Source of the DNA: Saccharicrinis carchari
GTDB lineage: Bacteria; Bacteroidota; Bacteroidia; Bacteroidales; Marinilabiliaceae
NCBI RefSeq assembly: GCF_900182605.1
Contig: NZ_FXTB01000010.1
Location: 62,001-126,000 of the forward strand
Length of the DNA: 64,000 nt
Reading direction: 5' to 3'
Part shown: positions 17,847 to 26,918 of the stretch, piece by piece
How the letters are laid out: each line of letters begins with the position of its first letter
Numbering within the stretch: position 1 is the stretch's first letter
Notes under the pieces: model-generated
What the model was told of the DNA's origin: nothing
The model's database searches: none
The model's input: the letters and a program-made list of their open reading frames with translations, nothing else
Made by a program: the position numbers and the translations under genes

Positions 17847-18743
17847 ATGTACAAAAAACTATCGGATTTAGAGCGTTTGGTTAGCAATAAAAAAGAGCGT
17901 AAAATATTGGTGCTGGCTGTTTCGCAAGATGCTTTTTCGCTCAATGCCGTTTATAAAGGCTATGTAGCAGGGTATATTATGCCGGTTTTGATTGGCGATA
18001 AGGCATTGACCGAGGCTATTATTAACGAAAATAAATTTGATTTTAAAGATGTCCGTATCATTGACGAACCCAATCCCGAAAAATGTGTGGAGCTGGCTGT
18101 GAAGATGGCACATGATGACGAAGTGCAGATACTAATGAAGGGTAATGTGCCTACCCCGGTGCTTTTAAAAGGGGTGTTAAATAAAAGTTGGGGCTTACGG
18201 ACCAATACATTACTCTCACATTTTGCCTTATTTGAGGTTGAAACATATCATAAATTCATTGCTATCACCGATGTGGCCATGAACATTGCTCCCAACCTGA
18301 AAGATAAGATAGCTATTGTAAACAACTCAGTGGGCTATTTAAATAAGATGGGCATTGCCAATCCTAAAGTAGCTGTACTAGGTGCTATTGAAATGGTAAA
18401 CGAGAGTATGCAGGCTACTTTAGATGCAGCCTTACTATCAAAAATGAATCAGCGCGATCAAATTAAAAACTGTACTATTGATGGGCCATTGGCCTTTGAT
18501 AACGCCATAAGTTTTGAAAGTGCCAAGCATAAAAAAATAAAAAGCGCAGTAGCCGGAGATACCGATTTATTATTGGTGCCTGATATTGAGGTGGGTAATG
18601 TATTATATAAAACACTGGTGTTTTTTGCTAAAGCGAAAGTAGCCTCTGTTATTTTGGGTGCAAAAGTACCTATTGTGCTTACCTCACGCAGCGATTCCGA
18701 AGAATCGAAGTATTACAGCATTGTTTTAGCTGCCATAGGATGA
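17847..18743 (+). CDS. ptb: Phosphate butyryltransferase
   Basis: A 298-residue PTA_PTB-family enzyme that converts butyryl- or branched acyl-CoA plus phosphate to the acyl phosphate. Family segments seen are ILMKGNVPTPVLLKGVL near 95-110, IAITDVAMNIAPNL near 139, the DGPLAFDNAISFESA segment near 212 and AVAGDTDLLLVPDIEVGN near 234, ending LTSRSDSEESKYYS. It heads the ptb / ptb-like / buk unit, with gaps of about 30 bases. A weak TATTTTAG box lies 30 bases upstream. The acyl chain preferred (butyrate, isobutyrate or isovalerate) cannot be read from sequence. Confidence 0.9.
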   Translation: MYKKLSDLERLVSNKKERKILVLAVSQDAFSLNAVYKGYVAGYIMPVLIGDKALTEAIINENKFDFKDVRIIDEPNPEKCVELAVKMAHDDEVQILMKGNVPTPVLLKGVLNKSWGLRTNTLLSHFALFEVETYHKFIAITDVAMNIAPNLKDKIAIVNNSVGYLNKMGIANPKVAVLGAIEMVNESMQATLDAALLSKMNQRDQIKNCTIDGPLAFDNAISFESAKHKKIKSAVAGDTDLLLVPDIEVGNVLYKTLVFFAKAKVASVILGAKVPIVLTSRSDSEESKYYSIVLAAIG

Positions 18744-18775
18744 TTTTTTATTTTATAGTAATATTTTAAAGCTGT

Positions 18776-19702
18776 ATGGACCATCCAACAACAAAATTAG
18801 CACAAATACCCGAATTTGTTATTGGCTTAAAAAAACGATTCAGAGCAGCCGTTGTTGCACCTGAAGACACTCACACCTTGGAGGCGGTTGTAAAATCATC
18901 CCGGGATGGGTTTATATATCCTATTTTAATAGGTGACAGTGCCATCATTTCAAATTTATTACCCGCATCTTTTGCACAGGATAATAGCCGGTTTGAAATA
19001 GTAGCATGTACAGATAAAGCCGAAGCTGCCAAGCTTGCTGTTGCAATGGTAAAACGTGGAGAGGCCGATATTGTAATGAAGGGTCTTATCCGTACCGACT
19101 TATTACTAAAAGCTGTTTTAGATAAAAAAAAGGGTTTGATGAAACCGCAAGGTGTATTAAGCTACGTTTGTGCCATGGAAATACCAGCCTACCCTAAACT
19201 GTTGCTAATCACCGACCCTGCTGTATTACCTTTCCCCAACCTGCAACAAAAAGTAGCAATGGCTAAGTATGCCGTTGAAATGGCTCATAACATAGGCATA
19301 ACAAAACCTAAAATAGCCCTGATGAGCGCTTCGGAAAAAGTATCTCCTCATTTTCCTAATTCGCAAGAGTACCAAACGATGTGTAAGATGACGAATGAAG
19401 GGGAAATCGGAAATTGCATCATGGACGGCCCGTTAGATTTATTTTTAGCCTGCAACCCGGCCAGCGTAGCACTTAAAGGTAGCCATACCCCTGTGGCTGG
19501 AGATGCTGATATACTGCTGTTTCCTTCTTTAGAAGCAAGTAATCCTTTTTATAAAAGTTTAATGCTGTTTGGAGGTGCTGAGTTGGCCGGACTAATAAGC
19601 GGAACCACTCATCCGGTGGTTGTAATGAGCCGCAGCGATAGTTTTAAAACTAAATATTATTGCTTGGCACTGGCCTGCTTACTGGTTGAAAAAAGTTGTT
19701 AA
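18776..19702 (+). CDS. Second phosphate butyryltransferase-like enzyme
   Basis: A 308-residue paralogue of the preceding gene with the same landmarks: DIVMKGLIRTDLLLKAVL, LLLITDPAVLPFPNL, IMDGPLDLFLACNPAS, PVAGDADILLFPSLEASN and MSRSDSFKTKYY. The two proteins have clearly diverged, notably in the substrate-side segment after DGPL, so different acyl groups are plausible. The alternative is that both subunits form one hetero-oligomer. The start is 32 bases after the first ptb and the stop is 30 bases before buk. Confidence 0.85.
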   Translation: MDHPTTKLAQIPEFVIGLKKRFRAAVVAPEDTHTLEAVVKSSRDGFIYPILIGDSAIISNLLPASFAQDNSRFEIVACTDKAEAAKLAVAMVKRGEADIVMKGLIRTDLLLKAVLDKKKGLMKPQGVLSYVCAMEIPAYPKLLLITDPAVLPFPNLQQKVAMAKYAVEMAHNIGITKPKIALMSASEKVSPHFPNSQEYQTMCKMTNEGEIGNCIMDGPLDLFLACNPASVALKGSHTPVAGDADILLFPSLEASNPFYKSLMLFGGAELAGLISGTTHPVVVMSRSDSFKTKYYCLALACLLVEKSC

Positions 19703-19732
19703 TCATAATTGTTAATAATTGAAAAATAAACT

Positions 19733-20809
19733 ATGGAAATTTTTAGAGTATTGGTCATTAATCCGGGTTCTACCTCTACCAAAATTGCGGTTTACGACAA
19801 CGAAAAATCTATTTTTTTAAAGAATATCAAACATCCGGCCCACGAGCTGGAACCCTTTAAAACTATTGCCGATCAGTACGAGTTTAGGAAGGAGGTAATA
19901 CTAAACGAGCTGATTAACGCCGACATAGATATTGAACGGATAGATGGTGTTATGGCACGAGGTGGGCTCGTAAAACCCATTTCATCTGGTGTTTACGAGG
20001 TCAATGAAGCCTTAAAGCGCGACTTGCGTATAGGTATATTAGGTCAGCATGCCAGTAATCTGGGCGGATTAATAGCCGACGATATTGCCAAGTCCTTGCC
20101 TCATGCCAGAGCTTTTATTGCCGACCCGGTAGTGGTGGACGAGTTGGAAGAAGTAGCGCGAATTACCGGATGCCCCAGCATGCCGCGCCGATCCATATTT
20201 CATGCTCTTAACCAAAAAGCCGTAGGTCGTTTGTTTGCTCGAACCCGTGGGTTTGTTTATGAAGAGTTAAACCTGATAGTGGCTCATATGGGTGGTGGTG
20301 TTTCAATTGGTGCACACAGGCAGGGTAAGGTAATCGATGTAAATAATGCCATCGACGGCTACGGACCTTTTTCGCCGGAGCGTGCCGGCACATTGCCCAG
20401 TGGTGCTTTGGTGGATGCATGCTTTAGTGGTAAATATACTTACGACGAGATGAAAAAGATAGTTACCGGAAACGGGGGCTTGGTAGCTCATCTGGGTACA
20501 AATCAGGCTTACGAAGTGGAAAAAAGAGTGAAAGCAGGTGACGAACATGCCAAGCTTATTCTGAGTGCAATGTGTTATCAAATAGCCAAAACAATTGGAG
20601 GATGTGCAGCAGTGTTAAAAGGTAAAGTAAACGGTATTATTCTTACCGGCGGTATTGCTCACGACAATTTTGTAATCAATTATATCAAAGAAATGGTCGA
20701 TTTTATTGCTCCCGTAGCCGTTTATCCCGGCGAGGACGAAATGACAGCACTTATGCAGAACGGCCTAATGGTACTGCGTAACCAGGTGGAGTGCAAAGTG
20801 TATGCGTAA
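19733..20809 (+). CDS. buk: Butyrate kinase
   Basis: Makes ATP from butyryl (or branched acyl) phosphate in the cytoplasm. It is 358 residues, typical for Buk, of the ASKHA fold. Signatures are VINPGSTSTKIAVYDNE at residues 7-23, GVMARGGLVKPI near 77, ADPVVVDELEEVARITGCP near 125-145, HMGGGVSIGAH near 188 and GIILTGGIAHD near 300. It completes the ptb-buk path; together with pta-ackA the region carries both short-chain acid kinase pathways. No terminator is evident just downstream. Confidence 0.95.
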   Translation: MEIFRVLVINPGSTSTKIAVYDNEKSIFLKNIKHPAHELEPFKTIADQYEFRKEVILNELINADIDIERIDGVMARGGLVKPISSGVYEVNEALKRDLRIGILGQHASNLGGLIADDIAKSLPHARAFIADPVVVDELEEVARITGCPSMPRRSIFHALNQKAVGRLFARTRGFVYEELNLIVAHMGGGVSIGAHRQGKVIDVNNAIDGYGPFSPERAGTLPSGALVDACFSGKYTYDEMKKIVTGNGGLVAHLGTNQAYEVEKRVKAGDEHAKLILSAMCYQIAKTIGGCAAVLKGKVNGIILTGGIAHDNFVINYIKEMVDFIAPVAVYPGEDEMTALMQNGLMVLRNQVECKVYA

Positions 20810-21282
20810 TGTTGTATCCGTATTAACCCCGGCTTTTGCAAACCTAAACTAATAAATATTTACAAGTTAATAATGCATGAATAGTCAAGGGTGATTCTTT
20901 ATCCGCAGTATGCCTCTTAGGCCGATGTTTGATTCTTGTATGCTGTTTGGCAGATAGCTAGTCGATTATATTTTTAAATATTACTCGGCTTCGAGTGCTT
21001 GCTTTGCTAAATCCGGAAGCTTCCGGTTTGTTTGGAGCTCCCACGCCGGGCACAGGCAGTGCAAAACAGCTGGTAATATTTTCTGCGGGCAGCTCTCCAT
21101 ACTTCGGGGATAGAAGCGCAGTACCTGGGCTGTCTTTGCTGGCGCCCTTCCGCTTCAATATGAGAAGAGAAATTGGATCATCCATATCATTATCGCTTGC
21201 AGGGTAGTGTTCCGGCAGAGCCTGCGCCATAGCATTACGTAAGTACATTTTTACAGCAGAAAGCCTGAATGGTTTGCGGACA
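20810..21282. other. Intergenic region with GC-rich island
   Basis: About 470 bases. The part from about 21000 to 21210 is markedly richer in G and C than its surroundings and includes the palindrome CCGGAAGCTTCCGG at 21013-21026. Open frames cross it on both strands, but none resembles a protein I know, so I do not call a gene. Confidence 0.4.
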
Positions 21283-21774
21283 TCACTTGTTCTTCTTTAT
21301 CATTTTTTGCATAAAAACCGAACTTGGTATGGTTACGTATTCACCATCTGTAGTTTTAATGATAATAAAAAATATACGTATGTCGCTGATTTGCCCTTCC
21401 ATGTTATAGTCTTTATCAAGGATGGTTATTCGTTCACCAATACGTATCGGATGACTAAAAAAGATGATGAGCGTGGATGTAATATTGGAAAGTAACGACC
21501 ACTGTGCAACAAAAGCGATGCCTACAATGGTCAGTAAGGATGATATAAACAGAAACAGATCCGACTGATCGATACCCCAAATAATAAATACAAATCCTAA
21601 AGCCACAGAAAACAGAAGCAAGGAGATCAGTTTGCTGACTATCTTTATACGGGGCTTGTGATATTCAAATTTTAACGATACCTTTTTAATAAGTTTGTTA
21701 ATCAAAAATTTAAGCAGTAAAAATAAAACTGCTACAACCACCGATTGAATTAATTTGATTTTATATTCGTCCAT
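21283..21774 (-). CDS. Small MscS-type mechanosensitive channel
   Basis: A 163-residue inner-membrane protein of the MscS family, shorter than E. coli MscS. It has about three hydrophobic helices (residues 8-28, 44-66 and 70-98). The third is the pore helix, continuing into GIAFVAQWSLLSNITSTLIIFFSHP, and the small beta domain follows (IRIGERITILDKDYNMEGQISDI). The C-terminal alpha/beta vestibule domain is missing; the protein ends just after the conserved (V/I)TIPSSVFM segment. It resembles other minimal MscS proteins and may give osmotic relief. It is divergent from the universal stress gene. Confidence 0.8.
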   Translation of the reverse strand: MDEYKIKLIQSVVVAVLFLLLKFLINKLIKKVSLKFEYHKPRIKIVSKLISLLLFSVALGFVFIIWGIDQSDLFLFISSLLTIVGIAFVAQWSLLSNITSTLIIFFSHPIRIGERITILDKDYNMEGQISDIRIFFIIIKTTDGEYVTIPSSVFMQKMIKKNK

Positions 21775-22115
21775 TTGCTTTTAATATAGGGTTTTATAAA
21801 AAACATACGCTTGTAATCTTTTGTTCTTATAGGTGTAATAGAAACGGGCGAATCTAATAAATTTATTGGTTTTTTTGCTGCTTTATTGTACAATACGATA
21901 AACAAAATAAGTATAGAAAAAAGCTATGGATATTATATATTTATTTAGCATTATGCTATCAATATATCAGAACCAAAGACCTTTAGTTTTGTTTATATAG
22001 AACAATTGTCACAGGAGGTAATAAATTATAACAATTAATTTTTTGCCTGAATGCTGGCATCTTTATGTCGTAAAAAGGCCTTGTATATTTTATAAGAACC
22101 CAAAATTATGATCAT
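21775..22115. other. Intergenic region between divergent genes
   Basis: About 340 AT-rich bases. A TAGCATTATGCTA palindrome lies near 21946. No frame or RNA gene is recognised. Confidence 0.4.
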
Positions 22116-23261
22116 ATGAAACTACTGGAAAAAATATTAGTAGCTGTTGATGTCAATAAAGATGTAACGGATCAGATAGATGTAGCAATTAATATTGCCC
22201 GGACGTACAATTCACAAATAATTATCGTTTATGTAATCCCAAAGGAAGTATTGCATCCCGATATAAGTGATATTGTAATTAAAGCGGTAAAAAAATCATT
22301 GCTTGATGTGAAAGAAACACTTGAAAATGCCGGGGTAGATGTGGTCGATCCCATCATCGAAAACGGCAAGCCCGGCGAAAGGCTGCTTCAGGTGTCCGCC
22401 GATCACAATGTTAACCTTATTCTTGTAGGATCCGGGGGGAGCAGTAACAACAATTTTAAACTGGGCATCACAGCCCATAAACTCATCCAGCTATCGGATA
22501 AACCGGTTTGGATAGTAAAAGCGGGAGGAGAAACTAAATTTAGCAATATCCTTTGTCCGGTAGATTTTTCCGACCCATCGAGGCGAGCCTTGAAAAATGC
22601 CATTTTACTTACTAAAAAATTCAGGGCAATGCTCAGGATACTGAACGTATATAAACCTTTTACCAATATTACGCCACGCATACAGGTGGATATGGAAAAA
22701 GAAAATGCCGATTTGTTATTGCAGCAAGAGTATTATATGGACGAGTTTTTAAAAGAATTCGACCTCAGCGATATAGCTTTTAAGGTGGATGTGAAACCCG
22801 GATCGGTGCACGAAATAATATTGCAAACCATAAAAAAACAGGGTCACGATTTGTTGGTTATGGGTACCAATGGACGCTCGGGGTTTAACCGATTTATGAT
22901 GGGTAGCGTTACGGAACGTGTTGTACGAGAAATGCCTTGTTCGTTTGTAACCACAAAAACCCACGATATGTTTCAATTGAAGTTTGATACCGAAATAAAG
23001 GAAATTGAAGTACATCTCCAAAATGCCCGGGTGTTACTTCAAAAAGGGCTGTATAAAGAAGCCATAGGGCAATATCAGATGTGTTTGCAAATTAATGATA
23101 TGCATATACCCTCCATGTACAAGTTGGCCAATATATATAGAAAGATAGGGGAGGAGAAGAGAGCTATCCATTACGATAATATGGGCAAAGACCTATTGAG
23201 CAAACTGTGGGATGAAAAGATAGAGATTGAAATTAGGAATCATTATAAATCAGGTATATAA
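22116..23261 (+). CDS. Tandem universal stress protein with TPR-like tail
   Basis: A 381-residue cytoplasmic protein. Two UspA domains cover about 4-137 and 141-280. The second has an intact nucleotide motif G-x2-G-x9-G-S (Gly250, Gly253, Gly263, Ser264), so it should bind ATP. The first has a degenerate loop (VGSGGSSNNNFKLG). Residues about 298-362 form TPR-like helices (VLLQKGLYKEAIGQYQMCLQ, then MYKLANIYRKIGEEKRAIHY), an uncommon addition that suggests a protein partner. The permease gene begins 15 bases later, so it may regulate that transporter. Confidence 0.85.
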   Translation: MKLLEKILVAVDVNKDVTDQIDVAINIARTYNSQIIIVYVIPKEVLHPDISDIVIKAVKKSLLDVKETLENAGVDVVDPIIENGKPGERLLQVSADHNVNLILVGSGGSSNNNFKLGITAHKLIQLSDKPVWIVKAGGETKFSNILCPVDFSDPSRRALKNAILLTKKFRAMLRILNVYKPFTNITPRIQVDMEKENADLLLQQEYYMDEFLKEFDLSDIAFKVDVKPGSVHEIILQTIKKQGHDLLVMGTNGRSGFNRFMMGSVTERVVREMPCSFVTTKTHDMFQLKFDTEIKEIEVHLQNARVLLQKGLYKEAIGQYQMCLQINDMHIPSMYKLANIYRKIGEEKRAIHYDNMGKDLLSKLWDEKIEIEIRNHYKSGI

Positions 23262-23276
23262 GGCAGCATCGTAATT

Positions 23277-25376
23277 ATGAAACTAAAAAAAGAACTGGGC
23301 TTATTTGATGTTTTTGCCGTGAGCACGGGTGCCATGTTTAGTTCGGGTTTTTTTCTGTTGCCCGGCCTGGCATCGCAATATACCGGACCATCGGTTATCC
23401 TGGCCTACCTGGTGGCCGGGGTGCTTATATTGCCTGCCATGTTCAGTATTGCCGAAATATCTACCGCACTACCACGTTCCGGGGGAGCTTATTTTTTCTT
23501 GGATCGTAGTTTAGGTCCTATGATGGGTACCATTGGTGGTATTGGCACCTATGCGGCTTTATTGTTAAAAACTGCTTTTGCACTGGTAGGAATAGGGGCT
23601 TATGCCTCAATATTTTTTGACATACCCATTAAGGAAACGGCTGTGGTTTTTGCCGTAGTATTTACTCTTTTAAATATTTTGGGTGCTAAAAAAACGTCGG
23701 GTATTCAAAAAGTTTTTGTTATTGTATTGCTATTGGTGCTCACCGCTTTTATTGTGGATGGTGTGTACCATATTTTCTGGGCAGAACAATCCGCAGTAAC
23801 TTTTCAGAAAAGGGAATTGGTTCCGTTTTTTACAGGTGGGGCCGAGGGCTTTATCTTTACAATAGGTTTTGTTTTTGTGTCGTACCTGGGGCTTACACAG
23901 ATAGCCAGTGTGGCCGAAGAAATAAAAAATCCTGATAGAAATATTCCTTTGGGAATGGCTTTGTCGTTGCTGGTTACCGCCTTAATATATGGCTTGGGCG
24001 TTTTTATTATGGTGGCCGTAATTCCAAATGATGCGCTCGCCATCGATCTGGCACCGGCAGCAACCGCAGTACAGCAGTTGTTCACTTGGCTTCCTCCACG
24101 CACGGGATTGTATATCATTGTTTTAGCCGCCTTGTTTGCCTTTGCCTCAACAGGTAATGCCGGTATGCTGTCCACTTCGCGCTTTCCCCTGGCTATGGGC
24201 AGAGACAAGTTGTTTTCGGAAAAATTTACCAGCATAAGTCGCTTTGGTACGCCTGTGCCCGCAATATTGCTCACAGCAGGACTTATCGTATTGTTTATCG
24301 TTGTTCTTTCCGAAGAGGGTATTGTTAAATTAGCCAGTACCTTTCAATTGTTTATTTTTGTTGCGATCAACTTTTCTGTAATCGTATTTCGCAATAGTAA
24401 AATTGCCTCCTACGATCCCGGATTTAATTCGCCACTGTACCCATGGATGCAAATTTTCGGTATACTAACTTCCTTGATGCTGATATCCTTCATGGGATGG
24501 GTGCCTATCTCATTCACTATATTTATAATTTTATTAGCCTACCTGTGGTATGTTTTTTTTGTGCGTAGCAAGGTAAAACGCGAAGGCGCCATCTTTCATT
24601 GGTTCGCTTTGCTCGGCAAACATCAGCACGACGACCTGGAGGGCGAGTTTTTGACTATTTTGCGTGAGAAAGGAATGCGACAGGACGATCCTTTTAACCA
24701 GACTATCGTGCGGGCAAAAATTCATGAGGTCGATCAGCAAAAGAAATTTAAAGATATTGTAAAGCTTGTTGCGGATGCTTCGTCAGAGGAAATAAATACC
24801 GATAAAAAGCTTATTCAACAGGAGTTTTTTAAATCAAATCCTTTCGATGCTGCCCTAATGATTCCGGAAGTGATGCTGCTCAATGCCCAAATACCAAATA
24901 TTGATCACCCGGTATTACATATTGTTCTCTCAAAAAATGGTACTACTCAAACGATTGAAATAAACAACAAAAAACATAAGAATACCATAAAAGTATTTTT
25001 CTTTTTGATTAACGATGCTGAGCAAACCAAACAACAACTGCGCATGCTCACAGGCATATGGGATATTGCAGAACGTGACTATTTTGTGCAAGATATACTT
25101 GCACTTGAAAATAAAGGCAAAATAATAGAATATCTGTTGCACAGTAAGCAATACATCACTTTTAAACTCACAAAAGATTCCGCTGCTGCAGAGTTTATCA
25201 ATAAAAAATTAATTGATGTAAAATTGCCCCCCGATGTACTGGTGGTTTTTATTGAGCGAGGTATCCATTCCTTTGCCCCACATGGTAAAACTGTGCTTCA
25301 CGAAAATGATATCCTCACCATCATTGGCGAAACAAGTTCGATAAATAATCTTTATGACCGGTATGTTTTAAAATAA
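23277..25376 (+). CDS. APC-family permease fused to EIIA-like and TrkA_C domains
   Basis: A 699-residue inner-membrane protein. Residues 1-430 form a twelve-helix APC-superfamily amino-acid transporter (GAMFSSGFFLLPG near 18; the conserved SVAEEIKNPDRNIPLG near 211). A cytoplasmic tail follows. Residues about 490-625 look like a PTS EIIA type-2 fold, but the usual IPH phosphorylation motif reads IPE (Glu531), so PTS phosphorylation is unlikely. Residues about 635-699 are a TrkA_C (RCK_C) ligand-binding domain (DVLVVFIERGIHSFAPHGKT). Gating by a small ligand is plausible. It is translationally close to the universal stress gene. Confidence 0.82.
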   Translation: MKLKKELGLFDVFAVSTGAMFSSGFFLLPGLASQYTGPSVILAYLVAGVLILPAMFSIAEISTALPRSGGAYFFLDRSLGPMMGTIGGIGTYAALLLKTAFALVGIGAYASIFFDIPIKETAVVFAVVFTLLNILGAKKTSGIQKVFVIVLLLVLTAFIVDGVYHIFWAEQSAVTFQKRELVPFFTGGAEGFIFTIGFVFVSYLGLTQIASVAEEIKNPDRNIPLGMALSLLVTALIYGLGVFIMVAVIPNDALAIDLAPAATAVQQLFTWLPPRTGLYIIVLAALFAFASTGNAGMLSTSRFPLAMGRDKLFSEKFTSISRFGTPVPAILLTAGLIVLFIVVLSEEGIVKLASTFQLFIFVAINFSVIVFRNSKIASYDPGFNSPLYPWMQIFGILTSLMLISFMGWVPISFTIFIILLAYLWYVFFVRSKVKREGAIFHWFALLGKHQHDDLEGEFLTILREKGMRQDDPFNQTIVRAKIHEVDQQKKFKDIVKLVADASSEEINTDKKLIQQEFFKSNPFDAALMIPEVMLLNAQIPNIDHPVLHIVLSKNGTTQTIEINNKKHKNTIKVFFFLINDAEQTKQQLRMLTGIWDIAERDYFVQDILALENKGKIIEYLLHSKQYITFKLTKDSAAAEFINKKLIDVKLPPDVLVVFIERGIHSFAPHGKTVLHENDILTIIGETSSINNLYDRYVLK

Positions 25377-25607
25377 AGCTTACGGTTTTGAATGTAAGGT
25401 TCCTGAAAAACCATTGTACCCTATAAAAATTGGGATAGAGGCCTTGTGCAGCAAAATGAGCATTCGCCTTGGAATTCCATTCTGGACCAATTAAAAACCC
25501 CAAACCAGCCCATATTATACCTGTCATTCATATGCATGTCAGCCAAAGGTAATGTAATGGCAACTTTTTTATTTATCATTGTACTCTCTAAATTTTAGCA
25601 AGCAAAT

Positions 25608-26918
25608 ATGGAATTATTGTCGATACAAAATGTAGTAAACGGAGATAACATGGCTTATTTTCTGATTATTGGAGCCACCCTAATTATTATTCTATCGTAC
25701 ATGTTTTCCATTATTTCCCAAAAAACGGCGGTGCCCAGCGTTATCCTGTTGATATTACTCGGTTTTTTCAGTAAAAAAATATTCAATATTGGTATTGAGG
25801 ATGTGAATTGGGTTTTCCCCTTGGAGATATTGGGTATAGTGGGATTGATGCTTATTGTGTTGGAAGGTGCATTGGATTTAAAGCTAAGCAGAGAAAGATG
25901 GCCCATGATATGGAAATCTGGGTTAATAGCACTTGTTGCCTTATTTGTTAATGTATTCATCTTTACCTTCGGTATTCAGCTTATTATTGGCAACCTCGAT
26001 TTCCTGACGGCTTTTATCTATGCCATACCACTCTCCATTATTAGTAGCGCAATAGTTATACCCAGTGTAAATCAGTTGGAGGAGGAGAAAAAAGAATTTT
26101 TAATCTACGAAAGCACGCTGTCCGATATATTTGGCCTGATATTATTTTATGCCGTAGTAAACAATGTACATACCACCGAAGCAACAACCATCGGTATAAA
26201 TGTGGTTGCCAATTTGGCCGGTACATTAGTTTTGTCGGTGGTGGTTGGGTATTTTATGATTATCTTTTTTCAACGAATCAACACCCAGGTAAAACTCTTT
26301 TTGTTTATTTCCGTATTACTATTGTTATATGCGGTGGGTAAGGTGTTTCATTTGTCGTCGTTGCTTATTATATTGGTTTTTGGATTGATACTCGAGAATA
26401 GACACATCTTTTTTTTCGGGCCGATAAAAAAGTTTTTACGCGAGAATCAGGTAACACAGGTATTAAACGATTTTAAGCTATTGACCGCGGAAAGTGCCTT
26501 TGTGGTGCGCACCTTTTTCTTTTTTGTGTTTGGTCTTAGCATAACCATTGCGGGTATATTTCATACTTCGGTAATGTTGGGTTCACTTGTTTTCTTGGTT
26601 CTTATTTTTGTGGTGCGATGGGGGCTCTTTAAGCTGATAGTGAAAAAGAATTTTATGCCCGAAGTGTTTATTGCACCGCGGGGCTTGATTTCCGTACTGC
26701 TTTACTTTGCCATACCAGAGGAGTTTGTAATCAACGATTTTAATACCGGTATCTTATTGTTTATCATCCTGGGCACAAGTATAACCATGGCCTGGAGCCT
26801 GGTGCATTATAAATTGGGTAAGGGTGGACGTATGAAAAAACTGGCCGAAGTGCGGAGCTCATTTTTAAAAGGACATAAAACAGAGGAAACAGATAGTGAA
26901 AATGAAGACAAGGAATAA
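25608..26918 (+). CDS. Cation/proton antiporter (CPA-type)
   Basis: A 436-residue inner-membrane protein with about twelve helices and the Na+/H+ exchanger fold. The helix pair around VLEGALDLKLSRERW (near 83-97) and the ESTLSDIFGLILFYAVV segment (near 167-183; acidic Asp in the transport site) fit CPA1-type antiporters. The tail is charged and ends in a Glu-rich stretch. Start choice: ATG 25608 is used, but Met15 (25650), just before the first helix, is equally good. The stop overlaps the start of the protease gene by 17 bases, suggesting coupled translation. Confidence 0.85.
   Translation: MELLSIQNVVNGDNMAYFLIIGATLIIILSYMFSIISQKTAVPSVILLILLGFFSKKIFNIGIEDVNWVFPLEILGIVGLMLIVLEGALDLKLSRERWPMIWKSGLIALVALFVNVFIFTFGIQLIIGNLDFLTAFIYAIPLSIISSAIVIPSVNQLEEEKKEFLIYESTLSDIFGLILFYAVVNNVHTTEATTIGINVVANLAGTLVLSVVVGYFMIIFFQRINTQVKLFLFISVLLLLYAVGKVFHLSSLLIILVFGLILENRHIFFFGPIKKFLRENQVTQVLNDFKLLTAESAFVVRTFFFFVFGLSITIAGIFHTSVMLGSLVFLVLIFVVRWGLFKLIVKKNFMPEVFIAPRGLISVLLYFAIPEEFVINDFNTGILLFIILGTSITMAWSLVHYKLGKGGRMKKLAEVRSSFLKGHKTEETDSENEDKE

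Noticed and set aside
20958-21248. Proteins on either strand of the GC-rich island
   Set aside because: Both frames lack family features; stop-free length is explained by the higher GC content.
25321-25527. A minus-strand frame between the permease and antiporter genes
   Set aside because: It overlaps the end of the permease gene and has no recognisable features.
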